A stretch of DNA of 64,000 nucleotides from CAAGNP01 sp964611185. Its GTDB lineage: Bacteria; Bacteroidota; Bacteroidia; Bacteroidales; UBA932. The stretch spans positions 1 to 64,000 of the forward strand of contig CAZSXE010000008.1 in the NCBI GenBank assembly GCA_964611185.1, given 5' to 3'. The first letter of the stretch is position 1. Every line of letters begins with the position of its first letter. Below, one piece after another: positions 17,341 through 24,670 of this stretch. The notes below the pieces were generated by a model. The model did no database searches. It saw only the letters and a list, made by a program, of their open reading frames with translations, and was not told the DNA's origin. Position numbers and translations under genes: made by a program.

Positions 17341-17400
17341 TACATTTTAAAAAAGAAGGGGTACCCGAATCGGATACCCCTTCTTCATTTTTAAAATGTA
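17341..17400. terminator. Bidirectional terminator between kbl and tsf
   Basis: A nearly perfect 60-nt palindrome: TACATTTTAAAAA outer arms, then GAAGGGGTA pairing with TACCCCTTC around CCGAATCGG. A/T-rich outer arms give a U-tract for both strands. It separates the converging kbl and tsf transcripts and abuts the tsf stop at 17404. Confidence 0.9.
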
Positions 17401-17403
17401 CAG

Positions 17404-18246
17404 TTAGTCATTTAGAGAAAATCTGTAGAATGAAAGTACTTTAGCCTCTTTATCGACTGCGGCAATAACATCTTTTACTGCTGTTTTTCCATCACCCATC
17501 TGATAACCTTGTTCTTCAAGAGTGTTTTCTTTGAAGAATTTGCCAAGTTTACCTTTGGCGATATTCAAAAGCATAGCTTCGGGCTTGCCTGCCATCTTAG
17601 GATCTTCTTTCATCTGCTCGGTATATATCTGCATCTCTTTTTCAATCAAATCCTTGGGACAGTCATTTTCATTAACTGAAACAGGACTCATGGAAACGAT
17701 TTGCATAGCTACCCCTTTTGCAAGGTCGGCGGGAATCGCTTTGTTAAACGCAACGATAGCTCCGAGTTTTCCATTAAGGGTATGGATATATGTCGAAATG
17801 AAAGGGGCTTCAAGTTTAGCATAAAAAGCAAGGACATGTTTTTCACCGCTTTTACCTGTCTGCTGAGTAATGGCAGCCTCTACGCTCTGACCGTCATAAT
17901 CAGAGGCAAGAAGAGCTGCTTTATCAGCAGGGAAAGCTGCAAGAGCCACATCTGCTATATCATTGGCCAATTTCTGAAATTCTGAATTTTTAGAAACAAA
18001 GTCTGTTTCACATCCGAGACATACAAGAACAGCTTTTTTAGAATCAGCACTGATTTTGCTAACAACCGCACCTTCGGTAGTTTCACGATCGGCACGTTTA
18101 GCTGCTACAAGTTTACCTTTTTCTCTGATGATCTCCTGTGCTCTTGTATAATCGCCTTCGGCTTCAACAAGGGCTTTTTTACAGTCCATCATCCCCGCTC
18201 CTGTCATTTTGCGAAGTTTCGCAACATCTACTGCTTTTATTTCCAT
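17404..18246 (-). CDS. tsf: Elongation factor Ts
   Basis: Guanine-nucleotide exchange factor for EF-Tu. The 280-aa protein begins with the UBA-like domain (VAKLRKMTGAGMMDCKKALVEAEGD near residues 8-32). The TDFVSKN motif for EF-Tu contact lies near 81-87, followed by the core with LGAIVAFN. Last gene of the rplM-rpsI-rpsB-tsf cluster, 2 bp after rpsB, closed by the bidirectional terminator at 17341-17400. Confidence 0.97.
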   Translation of the reverse strand: MEIKAVDVAKLRKMTGAGMMDCKKALVEAEGDYTRAQEIIREKGKLVAAKRADRETTEGAVVSKISADSKKAVLVCLGCETDFVSKNSEFQKLANDIADVALAAFPADKAALLASDYDGQSVEAAITQQTGKSGEKHVLAFYAKLEAPFISTYIHTLNGKLGAIVAFNKAIPADLAKGVAMQIVSMSPVSVNENDCPKDLIEKEMQIYTEQMKEDPKMAGKPEAMLLNIAKGKLGKFFKENTLEEQGYQMGDGKTAVKDVIAAVDKEAKVLSFYRFSLND

Positions 18247-18248
18247 AA

Positions 18249-19130
18249 TTATTCTTCTTTTTTAGAGGGTTCCTCATGGGCGGGAGCTTCTTCTTTAGCG
18301 GGGGCTTCCTTTACGGGAGCTGCTTTCTTAGCGGGAGCTTCTGGCCTCTGGGGACCTTTACGAGGACGAATCTTCTTTCCCTGAAGGGCATCTGACTCTT
18401 TCTCGTTGTTTTCTTTTTGTTCTTCTTCTTTATCTTTTTCGAGCTTGCGTTCGTCAAGACCTTCCTTAATAGCTCCGCAAAGCGCATTCAAAATCACTGA
18501 GATGGATTTTGCTGCATCGTCGTTGGCCGGAATCACATAATCAATCGGGGTAGGATCGCAACAAGTATCAACTACAGCGATAACCGGAATATTTAAACGA
18601 TTGGCTTCTTTTACTGCATTCATCTCTTTCTGTACATCCACTACGAAAATGGCTGAAGGGAGACGGTTAAGGTCGGCGATAGAACCTAAGTTCTTTTCGA
18701 GCTTGGCTCTTTGACGGGTAACTTGAAGACGCTCGCGTTTGGCAAGTGTTTCAAAAGTACCGTCAGCTATCATCTTATCGATGGTATTCATTTTCTTTAC
18801 AGCTTTACGGATAGTAGGGAAGTTTGTTAACATTCCACCCGGCCATCTTTCTGTAACGTATGGCATATTGACATTTTTTGCATAATCAGCTACGATGTCT
18901 TTTGCCTGTTTCTTGGTGGCTACGAAAAGGATGCGGCGACCTGCGTGTGCAAGTTGCTTCATCATATTTGCAGCCTCGTCTATTTTGACAACAGTCTTAT
19001 GCAGGTCGATGATATGGATTCCGTTTTTTTCCATAAAAATATATGGCGCCATTTTAGGATTCCATTTTCTCTTCAGGTGACCGAAGTGTGCACCTGCATC
19101 TAATAAATCTTGGAAATTTGTTCTAGGCAT
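18249..19130 (-). CDS. rpsB: 30S ribosomal protein S2
   Basis: A 293-aa S2. Its start is the ATG at 19130 (MPRTNFQDLLDAGAHFGH); the longer open frame upstream is not S2-like. Core motifs are GAHFGHLKRKWNPKMAPYIF, a central RWPGGMLTNF and IPVIAVVDTCCDP. The last 60 residues or so (from about 235) are a Lys/Glu/Ala/Pro-rich tail (APAKKAAPVKEAP and similar), longer than in E. coli S2 and probably disordered. It precedes tsf as in most bacteria. Confidence 0.97.
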   Translation of the reverse strand: MPRTNFQDLLDAGAHFGHLKRKWNPKMAPYIFMEKNGIHIIDLHKTVVKIDEAANMMKQLAHAGRRILFVATKKQAKDIVADYAKNVNMPYVTERWPGGMLTNFPTIRKAVKKMNTIDKMIADGTFETLAKRERLQVTRQRAKLEKNLGSIADLNRLPSAIFVVDVQKEMNAVKEANRLNIPVIAVVDTCCDPTPIDYVIPANDDAAKSISVILNALCGAIKEGLDERKLEKDKEEEQKENNEKESDALQGKKIRPRKGPQRPEAPAKKAAPVKEAPAKEEAPAHEEPSKKEE

Positions 19131-19308
19131 TTTTCTTTTTTTTAATTGTTTTGTCTCTGTTTCAAGAGTTCTCTTTTTTAATTTTGGAGTAGCGGCCTGT
19201 GACCGATCTCCCAAATTTTTCGCAGAAGGACAGATAACCGGTAGCTATTTATACAGATCCTGTCATTTGGTCCTTTCTGTGCAATGTTTGTAAATCAATG
19301 TTAAAAAA
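19131..19308 (-). promoter_or_regulatory. rpsI-rpsB intergenic leader with competing hairpins
   Basis: This 178-bp gap holds no gene. On the minus strand AAGGAC can pair with a downstream GTCCTT, while GACAG inside the loop can pair with CTGTC, which overlaps that second arm; the two pairings exclude each other. S2 leaders autoregulate rpsB in other phyla, so this is a candidate control element. No match to a known S2 leader class was established, and no convincing -7 box was seen. Confidence 0.3.
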
Positions 19309-19698
19309 TTAACGTTTGCTGAATTGGAAGCGTCTGCGTGCACCAGGCTGTCCGGGTTTCTTTCTTTCAACTTCGCGTGAGTCGCGAGTCATAAAACCGT
19401 TGGACTTAAGGACGGGACGGTAAGCTTCTTTGTCTATTTCGCATAATGCGCGTGCAATAGCAAGACGAAGAGCCTCAGCCTGACCTTTGATTCCACCACC
19501 GTCAAGATTGACCTTAATGTCAAATTTTTCAACGGTACCGGTAAGGTTTAGAGGCTGTTTTACGATAAAACGAAGCGATTCTTCTTTGAAATATTCATCA
19601 AGAGGGCGTTCGTTAATGGTAATGTTACCTTTTCCTGTGTTCACATAAACGCGAGCAACTGCTGATTTACGTCTTCCAAGGGCGTTGATTAATTCCAT
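19309..19698 (-). CDS. rpsI: 30S ribosomal protein S9
   Basis: A 129-aa S9: N-terminal ALGRRKSAVARVYVNTGKGNITIN, central DGGGIKGQAEALRLAIARAL, and the C-terminal tail KKPGQPGARRRFQFSKR that reaches the decoding site. It starts 7 bp after rplM on the same strand and is presumably co-transcribed. Confidence 0.97.
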   Translation of the reverse strand: MELINALGRRKSAVARVYVNTGKGNITINERPLDEYFKEESLRFIVKQPLNLTGTVEKFDIKVNLDGGGIKGQAEALRLAIARALCEIDKEAYRPVLKSNGFMTRDSREVERKKPGQPGARRRFQFSKR

Positions 19699-19705
19699 GC
19701 TCTGT

Positions 19706-20161
19706 TTACTTTATTTCATTTATGTTAATAATTTTGGGATTTTGTGCCTGATGAGGATGCTCCGGACCTTCATATACATAAAGATTGCGGAACAAATCTG
19801 CACCAAGAATTGTTTTAGGAAGCATCCCTTTAACGGCTCCCTCAATAACTGATGTCGGCTTGCTTGCCAATTTTTCTTTAACGGTAGAAGTACGCTGTCC
19901 TCCGGGATAACCGGTATGACGAACATACACTTTGTCAGTTAATTTCTTTCCTGTCAAACGGATTTTTTCTGCGTTGATAACTATCACATTATCACCACAA
20001 TCAATATGAGGAGTGAAATTAACTTTGTTCTTTCCACGTAACATCACTGCCACTTTGGAAGCAAATCTACCTAAAATCTGATTGGTAGCATCAACCACAA
20101 CCCATTCCTTGTTTACGGTGTTTGGGTTAGCCGACACTGTTTTGTAACTTTGTGTGTCCAC
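19706..20161 (-). CDS. rplM: 50S ribosomal protein L13
   Basis: A 151-aa L13 with WVVVDATNQILGRFASKVAVMLRGK, the central DNVIVINAEKIRLTGKK and VKGMLPKTILG. First gene of the rplM-rpsI-rpsB-tsf unit. Its promoter lies inside the 3' end of aroD, upstream on the same strand. Confidence 0.97.
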   Translation of the reverse strand: MDTQSYKTVSANPNTVNKEWVVVDATNQILGRFASKVAVMLRGKNKVNFTPHIDCGDNVIVINAEKIRLTGKKLTDKVYVRHTGYPGGQRTSTVKEKLASKPTSVIEGAVKGMLPKTILGADLFRNLYVYEGPEHPHQAQNPKIININEIK

Positions 20162-20202
20162 TTTGTTGATTTTTAAGTTAATACATTAAATTTTGTTGCG
20201 TT

Positions 20203-20253
20203 CCCCTATAATTAGGGGGGTGCAAATATAGACAAATTATTTGAAGTGACAAA
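20203..20253 (-). promoter_or_regulatory. rplM promoter with 5' hairpin
   Basis: On the minus strand, TTTG (20253-20250), a 19-nt spacer, then TATATTTG (20230-20223): a full match to the Bacteroidetes consensus. Immediately downstream a run of Gs on the plus strand at 20215-20220 pairs with CCCC at 20203-20206, putting a stem-loop at the predicted transcript 5' end. The promoter overlaps the aroD 3' end. Confidence 0.75.
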
Positions 20254-20863
20254 AAATCGTCGATTGTCCGGAGGCCGTCTCCTCTCCCTTTTGGTATGAA
20301 ACATAAGTATATGGTGCTCCGAGAGTTAAAGATTTTTCTCTTGAAAAGCTGCCGATTTCCCCCATAGAGAACGCCACAAGGGCATTTGGGCATTTCACAT
20401 AAGAATATAGAGACAATGTTTTTTGTGCGTCTTCCACAGAGAGAGCAGTGGTAACAATTTTTACTATTTCCCCCCCAAGGTCGATGCAGCCATCATAAAT
20501 CTTTATTAGTTCATTGATCGGGGGGGTACATATATAATTATGGTATGACACGATGAGTTTTGCGCCTGCGGCAATGGCACTCTTTTTAATCTCTGCAATA
20601 ATATCTTCCCCTGCTTCCATTTCAATATCTATATATCTCGCCCCTGCGGCAATGGCTCCGAGCAGCACCTCCTCTGTATGTTTAACACTTCCATCCTGCG
20701 AAATTCTGCAAGTAACTATCACATTTTTATTCACTTTGCATAATTCTCCCACCTGCTGCGCCGAAAACCCGCACAAATCTGCCCGAATTTCCGCCATCTC
20801 GCACTCTTTAAGAATTTGAGCACATCTCTCAAACGATTTTTCTTTTATACTTATACAAAACAT
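20237..20863 (-). CDS. aroD: 3-dehydroquinate dehydratase, type I
   Basis: Dehydrates 3-dehydroquinate in the shikimate pathway by a Schiff-base mechanism. The 208-aa protein shows AEIRADLCG near the N-terminus, the catalytic His in IVSYHNY and the Schiff-base Lys in GEIVKIVTTA, then VAFSMGEIG. It starts at the ATG at 20863; the longer frame adds an implausible hydrophobic stretch. Divergent from a fused DAHP synthase/chorismate mutase, grouping aromatic biosynthesis steps. Somewhat shorter than the E. coli enzyme. Confidence 0.87.
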   Translation of the reverse strand: MFCISIKEKSFERCAQILKECEMAEIRADLCGFSAQQVGELCKVNKNVIVTCRISQDGSVKHTEEVLLGAIAAGARYIDIEMEAGEDIIAEIKKSAIAAGAKLIVSYHNYICTPPINELIKIYDGCIDLGGEIVKIVTTALSVEDAQKTLSLYSYVKCPNALVAFSMGEIGSFSREKSLTLGAPYTYVSYQKGEETASGQSTIFCHFK

Positions 20864-20921
20864 TTTGCGAAAATAGATATAATTTTCTACTTTTATTATC
20901 AAATAAAAAAATACCATCTTA

Positions 20922-21983
20922 ATGAAACTGAATAAATTAATTTTTCAGAACATCGATAGTGATAAAAGACCTCTGATTATCTCGGGGCCTTGCAGCGCGG
21001 AGAGTCGCGAGCAATTATTAAAAACTGCCGTAGAGCTCTCTGAAAGAGGGGTAAAGATTCTTAGAGCCGGTCTGTGGAAACCTCGCACGAAACCTGGCGG
21101 ATTTGAAGGAGTGGGGGAAAAGGGGATACAGTGGATGAAAGAGGTTAAAGAGAAAACAGGGATGCTTGTTGCTACGGAAGTGGCTACTCCCTCCCATTTT
21201 ATTGCGGTAGCGAAAGGGGGAATAGATATAGTATGGATAGGTGCGCGAACGGTAACAAACCCTTTTGCGATGCAGGAATTGGCTGAGGCCATGCAGGGAA
21301 CAAATATTCCCGTACTTGTCAAAAACCCGTTAAGTCCCGATTTGGAATTGTGGTGCGGTGCCTTTGAAAGGCTTTACAATTGTTCTGTGAACAATATAGG
21401 AGCTATTCACCGCGGATTCAGCTCGTTCGGCGAAAAATTTTATCGCAACAATCCTATTTGGCAGATTCCCATTGAACTGAAAAGGAGATACCCTGAGATT
21501 ACATTGTTTTGCGACCCAAGCCACATCGGAGGGAAAAGGGAGCTTATCGCCCCTCTGTCGCAACAAGCAATGGATGTTAATTTTGACGGACTCTTTATTG
21601 AGTCGCACTGCGACCCTGACAATGCTTTGAGCGATGCTTTTCAGCAAATAACGCCAGATTTTCTTGAGTGCATACTTAAATCATTGATTATCAGAGAGAA
21701 TATGATAGTAGATGATGGCATTTCTATGTACCGCCGTCAGATTGATGAAATCGACGAGCAGCTTCTTTCCCTCCTTTCAAAACGAATGAATATATCGCGT
21801 AAAATAGGGGAATACAAAAAAGAGCACAATATTCCTATCCTCCAAAGAGTGAGATATGGGGAAATTCTTGAAAAGGGGGGAGAAATAGGCGATAAACTCA
21901 GTTTAAACAAAGAATTTGTGTCTGAAATCGTCAGAGCCATTCACGAAGAATCCGTGAAGATACAGATGGAGATGATGAAATGA
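20922..21983 (+). CDS. Fused DAHP synthase - chorismate mutase
   Basis: First step of aromatic biosynthesis (PEP plus erythrose-4-phosphate to DAHP) fused to an AroQ-type mutase that converts chorismate to prephenate. Residues about 1-250 are a type I-beta DAHP synthase: ISGPCSAESREQ, RAGLWKPRTKPGGFEG, LVKNPLSPDLELW, FCDPSHIGGKREL. Residues about 265-353 are the helical mutase: MYRRQIDEIDEQLLSLLSKRM, IGEYKKEHNIPI. The fusion in this order is common in Bacteroidales and allows feedback through the mutase domain. The last 12 codons lie in a 41-bp direct repeat whose second copy is beyond the toxin-antitoxin genes. Confidence 0.93.
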   Translation: MKLNKLIFQNIDSDKRPLIISGPCSAESREQLLKTAVELSERGVKILRAGLWKPRTKPGGFEGVGEKGIQWMKEVKEKTGMLVATEVATPSHFIAVAKGGIDIVWIGARTVTNPFAMQELAEAMQGTNIPVLVKNPLSPDLELWCGAFERLYNCSVNNIGAIHRGFSSFGEKFYRNNPIWQIPIELKRRYPEITLFCDPSHIGGKRELIAPLSQQAMDVNFDGLFIESHCDPDNALSDAFQQITPDFLECILKSLIIRENMIVDDGISMYRRQIDEIDEQLLSLLSKRMNISRKIGEYKKEHNIPILQRVRYGEILEKGGEIGDKLSLNKEFVSEIVRAIHEESVKIQMEMMK

Positions 21984-21986
21984 AAA
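21946..21986 (+). repeat. 41-bp direct repeat copy A (3' end of the aro gene)
   Basis: Contains the last codons and stop of the DAHP synthase-mutase gene. It recurs at 22639-22679 with only two mismatches (ATGATG versus GAGATG). The two copies bracket the toxin-antitoxin pair. Confidence 0.88.
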
Positions 21987-21992
21987 TGAACC

Positions 21993-22262
21993 TCAAAATA
22001 ATTCTGCGTGACTTCCTATTCTGAGAAGAATAATGTCTTTTTCATTCGGATCGAACCAGATGAGAAGAAAATCGTTCTCTATATGACACTCTAAACAGTC
22101 TTTATAACTTCCGTATAATTTATGAGCATTTAGCTTTTTAGGGAGGTTTTCTTCATTTTCGAGCATTCTCAGGACATCTAATAATTTTTCAAGTTTTCGA
22201 GGATGATTTGAGAATTTCTTCAAATCCTTTTTAAACTGTGAACTATAACGCAATATTTTCAT
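21993..22262 (-). CDS. YafQ-type mRNA interferase toxin (RelE superfamily)
   Basis: An 89-aa ribosome-dependent endoribonuclease by family. All four residues needed in E. coli YafQ can be located: His in NAHKLYG (His50 equivalent), His and Asp in ECHIENDFLLIW (His63 and Asp67), and the C-terminal His in GSHAELF (His87). I start it at the ATG at 22262, which overlaps the antitoxin stop by 4 bp; the longer reading starts with TTG. It lies inside the 41-bp duplication of the aro gene end. Confidence 0.88.
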   Translation of the reverse strand: MKILRYSSQFKKDLKKFSNHPRKLEKLLDVLRMLENEENLPKKLNAHKLYGSYKDCLECHIENDFLLIWFDPNEKDIILLRIGSHAELF

Positions 22263-22510
22263 TCTCCACAAGATTTCAAAAAAGACTCCATGCTGTCAGT
22301 GTTAACAGTACCACCATACTTACCCGACCTCGCTTCTTCGATAGCTGCCCTTGTAACATCGTTAGGCTCATTATATGCAACATCTATCAATACACTTTCC
22401 ACATAATTATTAAGGCTTCTATTCTCTTTTCTCGCTAATTCTTGAAGCTTTTCCAAAAGAGTGGTGCTCAATCTAAATGCCGTTTGTTTTCTGCTAATTA
22501 TCGTATTCAT
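22259..22510 (-). CDS. Ribbon-helix-helix antitoxin partner of the YafQ-type toxin
   Basis: An 83-aa protein with an N-terminal ribbon-helix-helix pattern (RKQTAFRLSTTLLEKLQELARKENRSLNNYVESVL, about residues 8-42). The C-terminal tail (EEARSGKYGGTVNTDSMESFLKSCGE) would wrap the toxin. It precedes the toxin with a 4-bp overlap, the usual order. Two direct repeats of TATATAACA 29 bp upstream of the start are candidate operator half-sites. Confidence 0.85.
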   Translation of the reverse strand: MNTIISRKQTAFRLSTTLLEKLQELARKENRSLNNYVESVLIDVAYNEPNDVTRAAIEEARSGKYGGTVNTDSMESFLKSCGE

Positions 22511-22538
22511 ATTAATTGTATATTATTTATATTGCAAG

Positions 22539-22558
22539 TATATAACATTTATATAACA
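22539..22558. promoter_or_regulatory. Direct-repeat operator candidate of the toxin-antitoxin pair
   Basis: TATATAACA occurs at 22539-22547 and again at 22550-22558, an 11-bp period, roughly one helical turn. It overlaps CAAGTATA (22535-22542; TATACTTG on the minus strand), close to a -7 box. Ribbon-helix-helix antitoxins commonly bind such tandem half-sites. The rest of 22559-22638 shows no gene. Confidence 0.45.
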
Positions 22559-22638
22559 AAAGCAAATAAGTTCAATGTTCTGACTTTAGCACAACATCAT
22601 TTTTAAATGAAAGCTCAATATAATTTCTTGTTCTTGCA

Positions 22639-22679
22639 AAGAATCCGTGAAGATACAGATGGAGGAGATGAAATGAAAA
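22639..22679 (+). repeat. 41-bp direct repeat copy B (aro gene 3' remnant)
   Basis: Matches 21946-21986 at 39 of 41 positions. In the aro frame it would encode a variant C-terminus (ESVKIQMEEMK and stop). Bases before it show no aro homology, so it is a detached 3' end. The hairpin that would naturally terminate the aro gene follows directly. Confidence 0.85.
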
Positions 22680-22683
22680 AAGA

Positions 22684-22707
22684 GCGTTTCGTAATAAATC
22701 GAAACGC
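22684..22707. terminator. Terminator hairpin downstream of copy B
   Basis: GCGTTTCG (22684-22691) pairs perfectly with CGAAACGC (22700-22707) around an 8-nt loop, flanked by an A-run to the left and TTAAAAT to the right. It probably terminated the aro gene before the toxin-antitoxin insertion, and it now serves the converging susD transcript as well. Confidence 0.7.
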
Positions 22708-22741
22708 CCTTAAAATATAATGTTAAAGCTATATTGTCAGA

Positions 22742-24664
22742 TTACCAACCCGGGTTCTGAGTAATGGTAGCATAATGAGTAGCATACTGATCAAGAACAT
22801 TCTGGCATACCGGTTCAAGATAGTTTCTTTCGAGAATCTGCGAACGGTCACTAATAGCTTCAGGAATTCTAAATCCTACCATTTCAGCAGCATTTGTTCC
22901 ATCCCAAACAACAATTGTACCATCAGCTTTCTGTACCTTGGTTTTCCCTATAGTCTTTTTAGTTAAAAGATCAAAATCTACTTTTAAATCTTTAGTTTTT
23001 GAAAGATCTGCCCAGCTTCCAACCAAAATATCGGGATTTGTGGAACCTTGCATAAGGGCAAGCTTACCCCAACGACGAATATCTGATGTTCTGTGCTGCT
23101 CCATAAAGAATTCAAGTCTTCTTTCACGACGAATTTCCCAAAGAAGAGGATCGGAAATGGCTCCCCCTATTTGACCCAATTTTGCTTGTTCTACATCAGA
23201 TGTCATAATAGGATCTGAAGGAAGATCAGAAAGAAGAAGATGGGCTGTCTTGGTAACTCCTTTTGCTTTTGCTTCTGCTGCAATAGGCCTATCTCTTATA
23301 GCATTGATAGATTTATCTATATCATCCTGTGTAACAGCTACACCGCTATAAGAAAGTGCAAGTTCTTGTTTTGCTTCAATCCAGTTAAGGACAACTTCTG
23401 CAAGGCGAATTACGGGATAACCGTTTGTATTAGTTGAAGAACCGTATTTAGGAGGGCGAGATTCACCATTATAAGTATAAGTAGGCCCTATTCTGTCAAT
23501 AAATTTAACGCAATAAATGCTTGTTCCTCCCGATGTGGGCTCATCCCAAAATGTCGCTTCAAAACGAGGATCGCGGGTTTTAACCATGTCTGAAAGGGCA
23601 AAACTTGAAGCATTTGCTACTGATGAAGAGGTATAAGGCTTTCCGTCATTGCATATAACAGATTTCAAGAACCACAAATTGGCTGTTCTTGTCTGACCCT
23701 CTGCAAGATTACAATAAGATGCTATACAGTGAGTTACTTTTAAATCAGCACTATAAGATCTGAACATAAGAGCTTCGTTACCTACCTGTTTTTCATTTCC
23801 GAAAAGATTTCTGAAATCCACATCAAATTTATAATTTCCGGAATTCATAACGATTTCAGCATAAGAAACAGCTTTTTCAAGGAATTGTTTTGCAAGAGCA
23901 TCAGTGCCGCTACCGGGGTGATACTTATACCAAGTACCTTCAAATAGCATATAACGAGAAGCAAAAGCTGCCGCTACATACTTATTAAGATAATTTGCCC
24001 CGTCATTGGCTTTTAAATTTGCTAAGGCATAGTCAAAATCTTCCATTACTTTGGTCATTACCATAGTACGAGGATCTCTTTCTTTGTATTGAGATAATGT
24101 ATCATCGTAAGCTATTACAGAATCATAGTAAGGAACATCTCCGAAAGACTGGACAAGACGGCTGTACTCTACCCCTCTAAAGAAGCGGGCAGCACCCATC
24201 CAATGCTTATACTGTTCTTCAGTAAGAATCGGATTTTCACCTTCTTGCATAGTATTTAATCTTTCAATCAGTAAATTCCATTTACGAACAAAACCGAAGT
24301 TCCACGGAGAAGCATTATAGCGGAAAAGCCAAGCAGGACGATTACCGGAAAGTTCTCTTCTATACCAGTTGTCAGCAGGAACAGACAATACCGGATTTGT
24401 CTGTCTATTGGCATTTGAGCCATCATCACTAAATTCGCCGCTGCTATATACGCCCGGAGCATATTCCTGCCCCCATCCGCTACTGTATCCATTAAAATAA
24501 GTAGGATATGCATTATTTACAAACAAGCGAACATTTCCCTCTGAAGCCCAAAAAATTCCATCGTCCATCTGTGTTTTGCTTGGTCTGTCAAGAAAATCGC
24601 TGCACCCTGTAAGGGAGAATAAAGCGATTGTCATAAATATTAAAGATATCTTTTTCATATTCAT
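22742..24664 (-). CDS. SusD/RagB-family outer-membrane lipoprotein
   Basis: Surface substrate-binding partner of the TonB-dependent protein encoded just upstream. About 640 aa, lipobox LTGCSDFLDRP, then TPR-rich SusD architecture: N-terminal MDDGIFWASEGNVRLFVNNAYP, a central LNWIEAKQELAL TPR segment, and a C-terminal WEIRRERRLEFFMEQHRTSDIRRWGKL block typical of SusD (RagB/SusD plus SusD-like N-terminal domain). A preceding TTG at 24670 is not favoured over the ATGs at 24664 or 24658. The ligand cannot be predicted; no glycosidase or protease is adjacent. Confidence 0.9.
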   Translation of the reverse strand: MNMKKISLIFMTIALFSLTGCSDFLDRPSKTQMDDGIFWASEGNVRLFVNNAYPTYFNGYSSGWGQEYAPGVYSSGEFSDDGSNANRQTNPVLSVPADNWYRRELSGNRPAWLFRYNASPWNFGFVRKWNLLIERLNTMQEGENPILTEEQYKHWMGAARFFRGVEYSRLVQSFGDVPYYDSVIAYDDTLSQYKERDPRTMVMTKVMEDFDYALANLKANDGANYLNKYVAAAFASRYMLFEGTWYKYHPGSGTDALAKQFLEKAVSYAEIVMNSGNYKFDVDFRNLFGNEKQVGNEALMFRSYSADLKVTHCIASYCNLAEGQTRTANLWFLKSVICNDGKPYTSSSVANASSFALSDMVKTRDPRFEATFWDEPTSGGTSIYCVKFIDRIGPTYTYNGESRPPKYGSSTNTNGYPVIRLAEVVLNWIEAKQELALSYSGVAVTQDDIDKSINAIRDRPIAAEAKAKGVTKTAHLLLSDLPSDPIMTSDVEQAKLGQIGGAISDPLLWEIRRERRLEFFMEQHRTSDIRRWGKLALMQGSTNPDILVGSWADLSKTKDLKVDFDLLTKKTIGKTKVQKADGTIVVWDGTNAAEMVGFRIPEAISDRSQILERNYLEPVCQNVLDQYATHYATITQNPGW

Positions 24665-24670
24665 TATCAA

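Noticed and set aside
22559..22638. Looked for a further aro gene fragment or a third gene upstream of repeat copy B
   Set aside because: No frame or similarity beyond the 41 bp was found.
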